In this document: piece after piece, positions 25,801 to 34,321 of the stretch | Position numbering within the stretch: position 1 is the stretch's first letter | How the letters are laid out: each line of letters opens with the position of its first letter | Assembly: GCA_963989245.1 (NCBI GenBank) | Contig: CAXDII010000003.1 | Location: 310,001-374,000 of the forward strand | DNA: 64,000 nucleotides | Source of the DNA: Nansenia antarctica | Taxonomy: Eukaryota; Chordata; Actinopteri; Argentiniformes; Microstomatidae | Direction of reading: 5' to 3' | Translations under genes and position numbers: made by a program | Notes under the pieces: generated by a model | What the model saw: the letters and a program-made list of their open reading frames with translations, nothing else | Told to the model about the DNA's origin: nothing | The model's database searches: none

Positions 25801-28800
25801 ACTGGTTGTTAAAATCCCTAAATAATCAGGGATTTTAACAACCAGTACCTGGGTAGGACTTTCGGGCACTGCCCTAAACTGGTTTAGATCCTACCTACAG
25901 GACAGAAGCTACTATGTCTCCATTGGCAACTTTGTATCTGACCAAATTAAAATGACATGTGGGGTTCCCCAAGGGTCAATCCTTGGCCCCCTTCTATTCA
26001 ATCTCTACATGCTTCCATTGGGACACATCATAAAAAAGAACAAAATTGCCTACCACAACTATGCGGATGACACTCAAATCTACATAGCCCTCTCACCGAA
26101 CGACTATCGTCCCATTGACAATCTCTGTAATTGCATTGAGCAAATAAATGCCTGGATGACACAAAACTTCCTCCAACTAAACAAGGACAAAACAGAGATA
26201 ATTGTATTCGGTGCACCTGACAAAAGATCGAAAGTCAGTGCAAAATTTGATTCTCTCTCTCTTCACACTAAAAAACAGGTCAGAAATCTTGGTGTAATTC
26301 TAGACTCCGATCTAAACTTCAACAGCCACATAAACTCAATAACTAAATCAGCCTACTATCACCTGAAAAACATAACAAGAATGAGAGGTTTCATGTCCAA
26401 GCAAGACCTTGAAAAACTCATCCATGCATTTGTTTCGAGTAGACTTGATTATTGTAATGGTCTACTAACAAGCCTATCTAAAGGAGCTGTTCGTAAATTG
26501 CAGCTCATCCAAAACGCCGCTGCTAGGGTCCCAACAAAAACAAAGAAATGTGAACACATTACACCAATCCTGAGATCCCTGCACTGGCTACCAGTCTCTC
26601 AGAGAATTGAATTCAAAATCCTCCTAATTACATACAAATCACAAAATGGTCTTGGACCAAAATACATATCAGATCTCCTCCCACCCTATATTCCCGCAAG
26701 GTCCCTAAGGTCAGCTGAGACAAATCAGCTAATAATTCCAAGAGTAAAAACAAAACACGGTGCAGCAGCTTTCAGTCACACTGCTGCATGCTCCTGGAAC
26801 AAACTCCCTGAAGAAATCAAACAGGATATATACAGAGAGGGAGATAAATATTTGTACACCATACTACGTATCGCGGCTTTAAAGCAAATCACACGTAAAT
26901 GGTTGGACTTAAACCCACCATCCGTTAATAATTGGAAAAAAACTGTTGAAGACATAAAAGAAATGGAAAGAATTACTTGCAAAGTGGGAGGCCGTGAAGA
27001 GCAATTCACTATGAACTGGAGTAAATGGACCGAATGAATGAGTAGGAAGGAAGCCCCCCCCCCTCCCCCCTCCCCGATCCCACCCCTCCCACCCCCCTCC
27101 CTTTGTCTCTTACTTTTCTATTTCTATCCCTATAATTTCTCTCTTCTTTTTCTATATTTTCTCTCTAGTCTCTATTCTTTATTTTCTTTATTTCTTGTTC
27201 TCTCTATAAAAAATAAAAAAACAAACAAAAATGATGCAGGATGAACTTAAACAAGTGAAGAAAACTTGTAAAATGTGTGAAATGAACTTGTGAAATGTAA
27301 TGTAAAGTCCTGCAATAAAGTATAAAAAAAAATAAAAAAAAATCAAACAGGCCCAAACCCTTAAAATATTTAAATCTAAGCTAAAAACCTTCATGTTTTG
27401 CACCAGTTATGATTAAACACAAACACTTCTATCAATGTCTTTTTTCCATTAACTATTGTCTTTTTAAATGTTTTATCTATTTACTTCTTATATTTGCTTT
27501 TATTCATTGTAATTTTTATTTTTCTTATGCTCCTCTTGCTGTATTTTTAAATAATGCATGTAAAGCACTTTGAATTGCCCCTGTTGTATGAAATGTGCTA
27601 TACAAATAAACTTGCCTTGCCTTGCCTTGCCATTGAAATGACATTAAACTAAGATAATACGATGGTTATCATATTTTTTCAAATCTTTATTAATACGTTA
27701 TTACAGAAACTGTAAGTGACATTTTCCTAGAGCGAAATCTGTTGTGGTATTTAAAAATGGCGGTTAGTGATGAAATCTATGAACATGGGATGACGATTTC
27801 CATTGACCAATCAACGGTGTGCAGCGTCACACGTCACACGCAGCCTGGCAAAAAGGTTCCGGGTCTCAAAAAAGGTTCCTGCCATCGATAGGTAGCTAAA
27901 GAAGCGACCCGACCCGACCCGACCCGACCCAGGCCGACAAATGGAAAAGCGCCAAAGAAGCAGGCCAGCCCGGGCTGACCCGGGTCAGCCCTCTAGTGGA
28001 AAAGCCCCAATAGTTGTATGAAATGTGCTATACAAATAAACTTGCTTTGCCTTTCTCTCTCTGTCCCTCTCTCTACCTCTCTCTCTGTCCCTCTCTCTCT
28101 GTCCCTCTCTCTCTCTCTCTTTCTACCTCTCTCTCTCTCTTTCTACCTCTCTCTCTCCCTACCTGTCTGTCTCCCCCCTCCAGACAGGTACCGGTCCCTC
28201 CCGTCCCCGCGGGCCCAGCTGAGCTTCCTGGCGCTGCAGCGAGAACTGGTGGACGACTTCCGGATCCGTCTGACCCAGGTGACCCCTGACCCTAACTCTG
28301 ACCCTAACTCTGACCCTAACCCCTGACCCTAACCCTCTGACCTCTAACCCTAGGTTACTAGACCCTCTATCTAACCGTACTATCCTCTGACCCTCTGACC
28401 CCGACCCTAACCCTAACCCTAACCCTCTGACCCCTGCCCCTCTGACAGGTGATGAAGGAGGAGTCTCGCTGTCCGCTGGGCGCTCGCTACGGCGCCGTGC
28501 TGAATGCTGCCAACTACATCAGCACCGTGCTGGGGGACTGGGGGGACAACGTGGTGAGAACGCTTTATTGGGACACAGCCTCCCTATGCAGGGTTAGGGG
28601 TTAAAGGGCCAGACTGCGTGGCCTTAATTGATGCACTCTCTAAGTCTCTAAGTTCCCTTTCAAACGCACCTTAATGGATATTTATTTCTTTTATTTATTC
28701 GAGAGAATATTTATTTTGATTTCCTTTTCAGAAAATGTTTACTTTTTTTATTAGTAGGTTGCAGCAGTGTTGATGCTCCTCTCCCTTCCTCTCCCCCCCC

Positions 28801-29938
28801 TCCCCACCCCTCCTCTCCCCCCTCCCCTCCCCTCCTCTCCCCCCTCCCCACCCCTCCAGTTCTTCCTGCAGCTGCAGCAGGCTGCGGTGTCCCTGGGGGA
28901 GGAGGAGGTGCTGGGGGGGCTGGGGGTGCTGGAGGTGGGCCGCCTGGCCTCCCTGGAGGGGTCTCTGTTCGAGGGTCTGCTGGGTCTGCTGGAGAGGCTG
29001 AGGGGCGACATGGTGGGGCGGCTACTGGACGCCGTCATGAGAGAAGTGAAGGAGAAGAGCCAGCCCTACTGCAGGGACAGGTGAGGGGGGGTAGGGGTGT
29101 GGGTGTGGGTGTGGGTGTGGGTGTGGGTGTGGGTGGGTCGGTCAAGATGTTTTCTGTAGAAGCTCATCCTGTTGGCTACTGCTGCAGTACTTACAGGAGT
29201 TGGACACGAGTGCGTTTGTACATTTGCTCTGAGAGCGCCGGAGCACACACTGGGTTCAAAGTCATAAACGGGACCAAGTCATTTGTTTGGACAAGAGGCA
29301 TTCCATGAGCGCTGATCAGATTCCACAGCGAATTTACGAACGCAGGCAATTTCTGTCTGGGAGGGAGGAGGGGGGGTACTGGTAGTGGTTACGGTTATGA
29401 ATATTAGGTTAGGGTTAGGGTTAGGTTTATTCATTTGATTGATAATGATAATAATAACTTTTATTTGTATAGCACTTTTCCTGCAAACGTTGTTGATAAG
29501 ACAATTTTACCTGATGTAAACCCTCTGTATTCCCTCCCCCTCCGCCCCCCCTCAGATGGCTGTCCCTGCCCTCCCAGAGCGACCAGGCCACCATGTCTCT
29601 GTCCAGCTCCGCGTGTCCCATGATGCTCTGCCTGAGGGACCACCTGCTCCGCCTGCAGGAGCTGCTCTGCCTGCCGCTCTTCCACTCCGCCTGGCAGGGC
29701 CTGGCCGACCGCCTGGACCTCTACCTCTACCAGGACGTAAGACTGTCTGTCTGTCTGTCTGACTGTCTGTCGGTCTGCGTCTGGAGATTACATTTTACAT
29801 TGACATTGACATTTTTGGCATTTAGCAGACGCCTTATTCCAAAGCGACTTACAATCGATACATTTGATTAAGCAAGTGAGCAAGTGAGATGTCTGTCTGG
29901 GAGTGTCAGCGTGATGCACCTTGTGACACACCTCATTA

Positions 29939-29978
<40 letters not shown>

Positions 29979-30556
29979 TCAGGTGATCCTGTACAACCAT
30001 TTCAACGAGGGCGGGGCAGCCCAACTGCAGTTTGACATGACCAGGAACCTGTTCCCTCTGTTTGGACACTACTGCAAGAGACCCGAGAACTTCTTCAAAC
30101 AGTGAGTGTCTTTCTGTCTCTCTCTCTCTATCTCTCTCTCTGTCTCTCTCTCTGTCTCTTTCTCTCTGTGCCTCTCTCTGTCTGTCTCTTTCTTTCTCTC
30201 TGTGCCTCTCTCTGTCTGTCTCTCTCTCTGTCTCTCTCTCTCTCTCTGTCTCTCTCTCTCTGTGTATCACCATGCCCCCCCCCCAAGTGTATAGAAGGCC
30301 TTATCTGTCTTTCTCTCCCCTCCTCCCCTCCAGTGTGAAGGAGGCCTGCATCCTGCTCTGTCTGAACGTGGGTTCCGCCCTGCTGCTGCGTGACGTGCTG
30401 AGGCAGGGGGGGGGGGGGGAGGAGGAGGGGGACACCCCCCAGGGACAGCAGCAGCCCTCCCCCGTGGCGGCCCTCAACGAGCTGGGGGTGTTCCGCCTCG
30501 CACCCTGCGACGTCCTCATCCTGCTCAACCTCCGCGCCTCCTGGCCCGGCCAGTGA
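12383..30556 (+). CDS. rint1: RAD50-interacting protein 1 (twelve 3' exons)
   Basis: Exons: 12383-12441, 16178-16317, 18250-18403, 18824-18934, 19056-19281, 19565-19702, 28184-28278, 28449-28553, 28860-29080, 29556-29736, 29983-30101 and 30334-30556 (stop TGA 30554-30556). All have GT/AG borders and joining phases. The product matches RINT1 throughout: FWHKILKD, LTQLQWPFI, LSKRFRYHF, LYDDALFCHLVDEVL, VDDFRIRLTQV, FNEGGAAQLQFDMTRNLFPL and VGSALLLRDVL. RINT1 belongs to the RINT1/TIP20 family. With ZW10 and NBAS it forms the NRZ complex that tethers Golgi-derived vesicles at the ER, and it was named for binding RAD50. About 590 codons are present; the N-terminal 200 or so are absent. One exon has a one-base frame break in a C run. 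Introns are loaded with transposons and satellites. Confidence 0.93.
12583..13566 (-). pseudogene. Tc1 transposase, C-terminus lost
   Basis: ATG at 13564-13566. The N-terminus shows the paired helix-turn-helix DNA-binding region (LSKDIRDKIVDLHKAGMGY; TIGKQL). The DD34E catalytic residues are seen in WSDETK, FQHDNDPKHTA and NPIENLWRELK. The reading frame is intact, but after QIPAAVYQ it runs straight into the terminal inverted repeat and beyond it, so the normal C-terminal residues and 3' untranslated part are missing. The join reuses CTGCAGTG, shared between the gene and the repeat. It may keep catalysis only if the last residues are dispensable. Confidence 0.85.
12597..13934 (-). mobile_element. 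Tc1/mariner element nested in the hAT
   Basis: Terminal inverted repeats begin CAGTGGGGAGAACAAGTATT at both ends, with TATA outside each. The single transposase gene runs on the minus strand. At 1.34 kb it is shorter than usual for Tc1 elements because the 3' side is deleted up to the terminal repeat. Confidence 0.92.
14307..14448 (-). pseudogene. hAT transposase exon 2 fragment
   Basis: It encodes TASETPFTLAKKG, then TKDKVEEIHRAVTRFVVKGL and FSTVESPCFR, the segment that follows the BED finger in hAT-Ac type transposases. Borders are CTCCAG and GTAAAG. Nothing recognisable as the RNase H-like core follows to the left, so the element is internally deleted. Confidence 0.75.
14811..15096 (-). 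pseudogene. hAT transposase exon 1 (BED zinc finger)
   Basis: ATG at 15094-15096. The 95 codons hold a BED finger: VWLHFTRLD, CSKCLKSFAC, then NTSNLMKHLATH gives the CCHH set. An acidic serine-rich tail follows and the exon ends at TCAG|GTTAG. Phase joins the exon at 14307-14448. Confidence 0.8.
15660..16173 (+). repeat. CTCCT-rich polypyrimidine tract
   Basis: Half a kilobase of C and T only, built from TCCTC and TCTCC steps, ending directly at the acceptor TCCACAG of rint1 exon B. Long frames on both strands here are by-products of composition. Confidence 0.95.
16178..16317 (+). CDS. rint1: rint1 exon B with a one-base frame break
   Basis: It begins after TCCTCCACAG and ends at GACCTC|GTATCC. 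The first half reads DFEEVLTQLQWPFISPPLQ. The second half reads NAQELSSQLDLLVAQLLSLQT but is in another frame: a run of eleven C at 16242-16252 needs one more C to connect them. Both halves are RINT1-like, and the exon otherwise joins correctly at both ends. A homopolymer error in the assembly is the simplest reading; a real frameshift would truncate the protein. Confidence 0.8.
16385..17390 (+). repeat. CA-repeat minisatellite containing copies of the exon B splice donor
   Basis: Six copies of a 31-bp core, based on CTGCTGTCACTGCAGACCTC followed by GTATCC, lie at about 16385, 16972, 17074, 17119, 17216 and 17282, separated by CA runs. The core equals the last bases of rint1 exon B plus its donor. 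Each copy therefore keeps a donor (ACCTC|GTATCC) and most a CTGCAG acceptor-like site. Confidence 0.9.
16430..16955 (-). mobile_element. LINE 3' fragment with restriction-like endonuclease
   Basis: The minus strand reads FGFANDVFANIPNTPDVVF, then KEVLIVEVGCPFD, and ends with VAKFCSVSAIIGSLAVWRRRC. A PD...D...E-x-C pattern with this tail is the restriction-like endonuclease of the R2/NeSL-type LINEs. An AATAAAG signal lies at its 3' end near 16435. The piece is 5'-truncated and sits between two CA arrays. Confidence 0.65.
17391..17756 (+). other. Intronic sequence without recognised feature
   Basis: Unique-looking rint1 intron DNA with a short ACATTTACATTTTTG motif near 17455. No exon or RNA gene is seen. 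Confidence 0.4.
17757..18060 (+). mobile_element. tRNA-derived SINE
   Basis: The head has polymerase III box A-like (GTGGTTAGAGTGTC) and box B (GGTTGTGAGTTCGATCCC) elements at tRNA spacing. The following body (GGTACCTGATGCCTCCCTGC) is a widely dispersed teleost SINE body. It lies in the rint1 intron before exon C. Confidence 0.75.
18250..19702 (+). CDS. rint1: rint1 exons C-F cluster
   Basis: Four exons (18250-18403, 18824-18934, 19056-19281, 19565-19702). Together they encode the central RINT1/TIP20 region, from DDLISEKEAPSRL to CAETFMTLLLVIT. Introns between them are almost pure tandem repeat (CA, GT, GTCT). The last donor, ACTG|GTAGAC, faces an 8.5-kb intron filled by the composite insertion. 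Confidence 0.92.
18404..18823 (+). repeat. CA, GT and GTCT microsatellite block
   Basis: The intron between rint1 exons C and D is almost entirely repeats: CA to about 18547, then two copies of a module made of a GTCT run, TTCTGACC and a GT run (18603-18820). Nothing else fits here. Confidence 0.95.
19912..20145 (+). mobile_element. L2-like LINE fragment (RT region), outer copy
   Basis: It is nearly the same sequence as 25866-26090 (GGTTTAGATCCTACCTACAG; CCCCAAGGATCAATCCTTGG), with small deletions that break the frame. It ends abruptly at 20145 at the terminal repeat of a DNA element. The 3' tail of a LINE of this family reappears at 28013. Confidence 0.75.
22207..23580 (+). pseudogene. LINE ORF1 remnant (coiled coil and esterase-like domain)
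   Basis: An ATG at 22207 opens a leucine-rich start (CVDLSKRVDLLEYTLQGRL). After a frame change the motif TLLIGDSAIRNVRG at about 22747 marks the SGNH esterase-like domain found in ORF1 of CR1/L2 LINEs. A proline- and serine-rich part follows to about 23570 in a third frame. At least two frame changes are needed. Confidence 0.6.
24013..24775 (+). pseudogene. LINE ORF2 endonuclease remnant
   Basis: It reads LALFNARSLANKS, then FLFITETWLDKDNK and KKGGGIA, in one frame. After a shift near 24300 come the GDFNIHVD block and LSDHCCIFFDV. These are the APE endonuclease motifs of CR1/L2-type LINEs, with catalytic E, D/N and SDH seen. Confidence 0.75.
25212..26823 (+). pseudogene. LINE ORF2 reverse transcriptase remnant
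   Basis: Two open parts. The first (to 25796) has NNYRPISNLPCTGKIIE, FQSGFRPLHSTETAL and LLDLSAAFDTVDH. The second (from about 25866) has GVPQGSILGPLLFNLYM and the catalytic YADD at about 26060. They are separated by a stop and by a perfect hairpin at 25801-25846. The C-terminal part ends NKLPEEIKQ at the L1 insertion and resumes after it with AQTLKIFKSKLKTF. Confidence 0.85.
25801..25846. repeat. Perfect 19-bp inverted repeat with 8-base loop
   Basis: The arm ACTGGTTGTTAAAATCCCT is followed by eight bases and its exact reverse complement. It lies between the FDTVDHDILD block and the next RT block, where an intact LINE would have coding sequence. Confidence 0.95.
26825..27339 (+). mobile_element. 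L1 3' end inserted in the L2-like LINE
   Basis: The 11-bp AAATCAAACAG flanks it at 26814-26824 and 27340-27350. It encodes the L1 ORF2 C-terminus (RIAALKQITRKWLDL, NWSKWTE, stop near 27037), then a C-rich and T-rich 3' region and an A-rich tail. It is a short, strongly 5'-truncated insertion. Confidence 0.88.
28013..28052 (+). mobile_element. LINE 3' tail of the outer copy
   Basis: TGAAATGTGCTATACAAATA and a CTTGC-like end repeat the tail at 27588-27634. It lies just outside the composite element and so probably belongs to the same outer insertion as 19912-20145. Confidence 0.6.
28184..30556 (+). CDS. rint1: rint1 exons G-L cluster to stop
   Basis: Six exons encode the C-terminal third and end in NLRASWPGQ before TGA. 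The last exon holds a glycine/glutamate stretch from a G-rich run (near 30407-30428), which stays in frame. A downstream AATAAA could not be found before 31260. Introns contain telomere-like CCCTAA runs (28380-28440), a GGTGTG array (29094-29130), GTCT repeats and TC tracts. Confidence 0.92.
30103..30275 (+). repeat. TCTC/TCTG low-complexity tract
   Basis: Pyrimidine repeat filling the last rint1 intron. Frames through it are compositional. Confidence 0.95.
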
Positions 30557-30839
30557 CCGGGGTCAGAGGTCAGGGGTCACAGGGGGTCACAGGGACCAGG
30601 AAGAGGAAGGCCCACAGCTCCCTCACACCCGATTGGACCAGACCAGGTAGGACCACTGGACCACAACGACCAATGGGAACAGGCCCTGCTGACTGGACTA
30701 GAGACTGTCTGGAGTCAACAAGCTGTTTCTCCCTGGTGGACCGACCCTCCCGTGGCTGTCTGTGTGTTGCCATGGAGATCTGGTACACACACACACACAG
30801 GACGAAGTGCTGGATTGAACGGTTCTTCAGAGGAGTGGA

Positions 30840-31112
30840 CTTCTCCTCCCTCCCTCCTTACCTCTCTCCCTCCCTCCCACCTCTCTCCCTCTTTACCTCT
30901 CTCCCTCCCTCCTACCTCTCTCCCTCCCTCCCACCTCTCTCTCTCCCTTCTTACCTCTTCCCTCCCACCTCTCTCCCTCCCTTCTTACCTCTTCCCTCCC
31001 ACCTCTCTCCCTCCCTTCTTACCTCTTCCCTCCCACCTCTCTCCCTCCCTTCTTACCTCTTCCTCCCCCCCCCTCCCTCCTTTATCCTCTCCTCCCCTCC
31101 TCCCTCCCTCCC
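30840..31112 (+). repeat. CCTCCCTCC / TTACCTCT minisatellite
   Basis: Repeating units such as CCCACCTCTCTCCCTCCCTT in the sequence downstream of the rint1 stop codon, possibly within the 3' untranslated region. Confidence 0.9.
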
Positions 31113-31289
31113 GCCCAGTACCAGAGCTAGGAGACCGTACCACTGCTGTTTTAAGCGGTGTGATGTGTTTGATAACAGGACATCTGTACCGTGTGTTCAT
31201 GTGTTAGCTGGCCGTTTTAAGTGTATGTAAACATTTGTAAAGAATGAAATTACAAATACAAATTATTTAAATCTGAAAAGTTTTAATTT

Positions 31290-31672
31290 CTTTCATTCCT
31301 TAAGTGTTCTGAGGATACATTGGATACACACTCACAACTGTCACACACACACACTGTTCGAACAGGCTGTGGTTTGGGGTGGCTGGGATCTTTGATGACA
31401 CCGTTTGTCGTATATATCCTGGATGGAGGGAAACTCACATCCAGTGATGCGCTCGGCTGTCCGCACCACCCTCTGTAGCGCTCTGCGGTTGAGGGCAGTG
31501 CAGCTGCCATGCTAGGCAGTGATGCACCCAGTCAGGATGCTTTCAGTTGTGCCTCTGTAGAAGGCCCGCAGGGTCTCAGACCCCATGCCAAACTTTTTCA
31601 ACCACCTGAGGTGAAAGAGGCGCTGCTGTGCCTTTTTCCCACCTGTCTGGTATGCACGTCCCAGGTGAAAAG
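31290..31672 (-). pseudogene. LINE RT C-terminal fragment (Rex1/L2-like)
   Basis: The minus strand reads KKAQQRLFHLRWLKKFG, then FYRGTTESILTGC and ALQRVVRTAERIT across small frame changes. This is the post-RT region seen also in the LINE at 55885-59108 (SRLFFLRRLRSFG). No other domain remains. Confidence 0.65.
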
Positions 31673-32635
31673 TATTTGGAAGACGGAAGTATTGTTCTTC
31701 TCACACAAACATAAGATGCAAGTTCTGTATGGAAGCATATAGTGGACTTAATTCAAATGTTAATACAATTTGAGATTGCAATTGCATGTTCCACTTTTGC
31801 ATGCATTCTTTCAGTCAATATTCAAATTCAAATGCAATCATATGATTTTCATTTTCATTTTCATGTACCTGTATGCACATTCGCTGTCAATATTAAAATG
31901 ATACTGAAGAATCTTCTTGTCGGTAAAATGATGGAATGGATCAATCTATTGAGGATTCGTGATCTTACATGCGTTGTGTCATCTCAGATAGATTAGGTGT
32001 GCAGCATACATGATTGACAAGAAAGAGAATATTCCAAACACGGGTCCAATGAGTACTTAACAGATTTTATTAAGCCCACAGCAGAGTAACTTCGTCAGTA
32101 AAGTACAAGCATATGAACAATCACCCTCTGGCCCAGGATGGTTTAAATACCCTGGGAGTCAGATACCGGTAAGCCTTGGAACACCGTGCCACATCGTAAT
32201 AATCAACATCAGTCAGCCTGACGCCAGCCCGCAAGACACCCAAGGCCGGTGTCTGTACCGACTGCCAGTCAGGCTGCCCGATGCAGAGACCATCTTCTAA
32301 ACATGACAGACAACAGCTGAACGGTGTGATAGAGCAATGACACACAGATTTATATTATAAAGAGATCCCACTAAAACCTAACAGTGAAATACTATCAGAG
32401 CTAACAATACTGCAAAGCCATTTGACATTTCATTTTCAAAATCATGCGCTGCTTTGTAACTGACAAAATTCAAAAGTTCATTCTAAAGTGAAAATTACTA
32501 TGCAATCCCACAATAGCATTTTCATTTTCCTCTTTTGCCTGCATTATTTGAGTCAATATGACAATTGTAATGCAATAATGTGATTAGCGTTTGCATTTCC
32601 ATGTTCTAGTAAACACATGCTGACAAAATTCAAAC
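31673..32635. repeat. Relic repeats, no gene
   Basis: The part 31911-32045 matches 21235-21345 inside the composite element (GATTGTGATCTTAAATGCG versus GATTCGTGATCTTACATGCG), so it is a second copy of that relic. The part 32040-32350 could be a reversed LTR (TATTTAAACC on the minus strand), but I cannot define its ends. Confidence 0.45.
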
Positions 32636-33484
32636 GTTGACCATTTCATGCAATAATGGCATTCATCAGAGCAATTGCGCGTCATCTCCCTGTCATCAGA
32701 ATGATCACGCCCCTTTTTGGGTGATAGAAGTGTAGAAGTTTGACTGGCGGTCAATGGGAATTTCCGTTGCCGTGTAAATCCCCAGACTGCCCAAATCCGA
32801 TGGCCAGTCAGGCAAACAATTACCGTATATAGTGTCGTTGCCGATCAATGATCGACGTCGTTATATGGATGTGTCCTTTCAGTCTGCCTCCATCCATGTG
32901 GATGAACCACCCGACCCAAAGGCCTGAGGTGTTGTAGGAGGTAAGAATATGATTTAGGGGGTATTTAGTATAACAGGCTAATGGGTTTATTGTGAGTTTA
33001 CTTTGATTGTTTGTTTATTGCCTAGATCACCGTATTGAGAAGTCATATGGTTATGGGGGGTGATATTGCAAGGTAATTTAAGCACCTGCGCACCTTGCAT
33101 GGCGGTAGTGGAGAGAGAGGGGAGCGATGTATTTTTGTTGACCGCGTAAATCAAATGAAGAACAACAAATGCCTGATGACAGGAGATGACGTATGACTGC
33201 TCTGATGAATCAACCCCTATTTCATTAATTTTCTCTATATAACGACGTCGATCATTGATCGGCAATGACACTATATAATAGTTTGCCTAACTGGCCATCG
33301 GATTTGGGCTCCTAATATCTAAAAAGCACTACGGTTTTCTTATTTTATCGGATTAAAGTAGCAAAGACCAGAAATGTCCATTGACCGCCAGTCAAACTTC
33401 TACACTTCTATCACCCAAAAAGGGGCGTGGACATGACGGGAGCCAAAGTACCCGGATGCGTTGCTCTGATGAATTGCATGAACA
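32636..33484. mobile_element. Foldback element with long inverted repeats
   Basis: The ends start TTCATGCAAT and ATTCATCAGAGCAA in mirrored orientation. Two further long matched blocks follow: CCCTTTTTGGGTGATAGAAG (about 32710 and 33410) and GATCAATGATCGACGTCG (about 32850 and 33245). Stems are roughly 230 bp with some indels, around a core of about 350 bp without coding capacity. Confidence 0.8.
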
Positions 33485-33884
33485 CGCTTAGGCCTATAGG
33501 CTAATATATTAGAATATATTATTCAAATTATCCCATTCTCATGTTCTACCGGCCTGTCAGTCATTCTCTGGGGGCAGGACAATGTTCAATGGCAGGACTA
33601 GCAAAAGTCATTTGGGATTTCGCAGATCAGATCGAAAGCAATTTGATTTCCTGGTCAGATGCTCATGACAGAATAGAACTAATAATTGAAAACGTAGCTG
33701 AATTCTCTGCGATCATGAATAATGATAATCAGACTACATGCACAATCACTTCACTTCTACTAATACGGCTCATTAGCTTCAGGTCCAGCGCTGTTCCCCA
33801 CCAGCTGTTTACAGGAGCTCTGCAGTGTTACGGACGTTACGGACAAGCTTTTTGACAGCGTCATCCCCGTATCACATGCCTAAT

Positions 33885-33971
33885 GTCATAATAATAATGT
33901 TGTGTCCGTGTGTATTCATTTATCATTATCGTCCATAATAATAATGTTGTGTCCGTGTGTATTCATTTATC
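33885..33971. repeat. Direct duplication of a 44-bp unit
   Basis: ATAATAATAATGTTGTGTCC and the following GTGTGTATTCATTTATC occur twice in tandem. Confidence 0.85.
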
Positions 33972-34097
33972 ACCCACTGAGACCACCACCACCCCACTGA
34001 GACAAGCATGCTGTTGTTCTCCTGTATGGTCACCGGGGGGGGGGGGGGGGGGGTGGCAGTCTTTTTGAAAGATTGTGAAGTCATTTGACTGGGAGCG

Positions 34098-34321
34098 TAC
34101 CTATGTTCCCCGGATCCTATGTTCCCTGGATCCCCACTTCCGAAAAAGGGTCCTATGTTCCCCGCTTCCGAAAAAGGGTCCTATGTTCCCCGCTTCCGAA
34201 AAAGGGTCCTATGTTCCCCGCTCCCGAAAAAGGGTCCTATGTTCCCCGCTCCCGAAAAAGGGTCATATGTTCCCCGCTCCCGAAAAAGGGTCCTATGTTC
34301 CCCGGTCTTATGTTCCCCGGC
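34098..34321. repeat. 28-bp minisatellite
   Basis: About seven units of GGGTCCTATGTTCCCCGCTT plus CCGAAAAA. The period is not a multiple of three and the unit lacks stops, so all three forward frames are open. This is not evidence of a gene. Confidence 0.92.

Larger units (their letters stand above)
22090..27634 (+). mobile_element. L2-like LINE, degraded, with L1 insertion
   Basis: Order: 5' leader, ORF1 with an esterase-like domain, APE endonuclease, reverse transcriptase, C-terminal region, and a tail of CTTGC repeats after ACAAATAAA. This is the layout of the CR1/L2 group. Several frameshifts, a hairpin at 25801-25846 and an L1 fragment at 26825-27339 make it inactive. Confidence 0.8.
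20146..28009. mobile_element. Composite DNA element with GGCGCTTTTCCA ends
   Basis: Left end TGGCGCTTTTCCACTA; right end reads inverted as TGGGGCTTTTCCACTA. A second inner right end (27940-27954) also mirrors the left one. GC-rich GGGTC repeats follow each end. It may have a 3-bp ATA duplication. The inside holds degraded non-coding relic sequence (20300-22085, 27640-27940), including an internal duplication (21475-21600 versus 21665-21780), plus the LINE at about 22090-27634. Superfamily is unsure (Harbinger- or hAT-like MITE). Confidence 0.55.

Noticed and set aside
28380..28440. Interstitial telomere in rint1 intron
   Set aside because: Four to five CCCTAA units grade into CTGACCCTAAC repeats; ordinary minisatellite.
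32040..32350. Solo LTR on the minus strand
   Set aside because: TATA-like sequence only; no TG...CA ends with a duplication could be set.
34098..34321. CRISPR-like array
   Set aside because: Direct tandem repeat without unique spacers, in a vertebrate genome.
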